5,068 nucleotides of DNA, taken from NCBI GenBank assembly GCA_007131745.1, contig SLPX01000071.1:1-5068 (forward strand), written 5' to 3'. A program made the position numbers and the translations under genes. Under the pieces are notes generated by a model. That model made no database searches and was not told the origin of the DNA. It saw nothing but the letters and a program-made list of their open reading frames with translations. Shown piece by piece: positions 5,067-5,068 of the stretch (positions are counted from its first letter, which is position 1; each line of letters begins with the position of its first letter). The DNA comes from Myxococcales bacterium. Lineage in GTDB: Bacteria; Myxococcota; Polyangia; HGW-17; SLPX01.

Positions 5067-5068
5067 CA

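Overview
The window looks like accessory DNA from a gram-negative bacterium, most likely a Myxococcota or Bradymonadia-type deltaproteobacterium. That placement is an inference from the style of the main protein: a lipoprotein with an Asn-rich spacer, a Cys/Gly/Pro-rich repeat domain and a large parallel beta-helix. Base composition is moderate (roughly half G+C), apart from a skewed, low-complexity stretch at the left end.

Layout: (1) Bases 1-304 hold no convincing gene. They contain a compound minisatellite of five 20-bp units, two of one type then three of another. (2) Bases 305-380 are the last 24 codons and stop of an upstream paralog of the main gene. Its body is replaced by unrelated DNA. 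(3) Bases 381-585 are an intergenic spacer with a hairpin terminator candidate and a promoter candidate. (4) Bases 586-3285 encode the one large intact gene, an 899-residue secreted lipoprotein. It has two Cys-rich repeats of 42 and 44 residues, a DUF1565-like beta-helix cap, five near-identical 59-residue repeats (177 bp each) and diverged repeats on both sides. (5) Bases 3286-3624 repeat the same spacer and then the signal-peptide start of a third paralog, which is broken after about 45 codons. (6) Bases 3625-3816 carry no recognised gene. (7) Bases 3817-5001, minus strand, form a 394-codon ORF that is a chimera: an N-terminal fragment of a DoxX-like membrane protein joined in frame to the C-terminal two thirds of a DDE transposase. 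(8) The right edge may hold the C-terminal end of another gene on the plus strand.

The central observation is a tandem array of paralogous beta-helix lipoprotein genes. The tail, spacer and head are duplicated about 2.9 kb apart on either side of the intact gene, and both neighbouring copies are reduced to stubs. Together with the truncated transposase, this describes a locus shaped by recombination between direct repeats and by insertion-sequence activity. The intact lipoprotein is probably displayed on the outer membrane, but its ligand or role cannot be read from the sequence. I see no metabolic operon, no CRISPR array, no RNA gene and no defence system.
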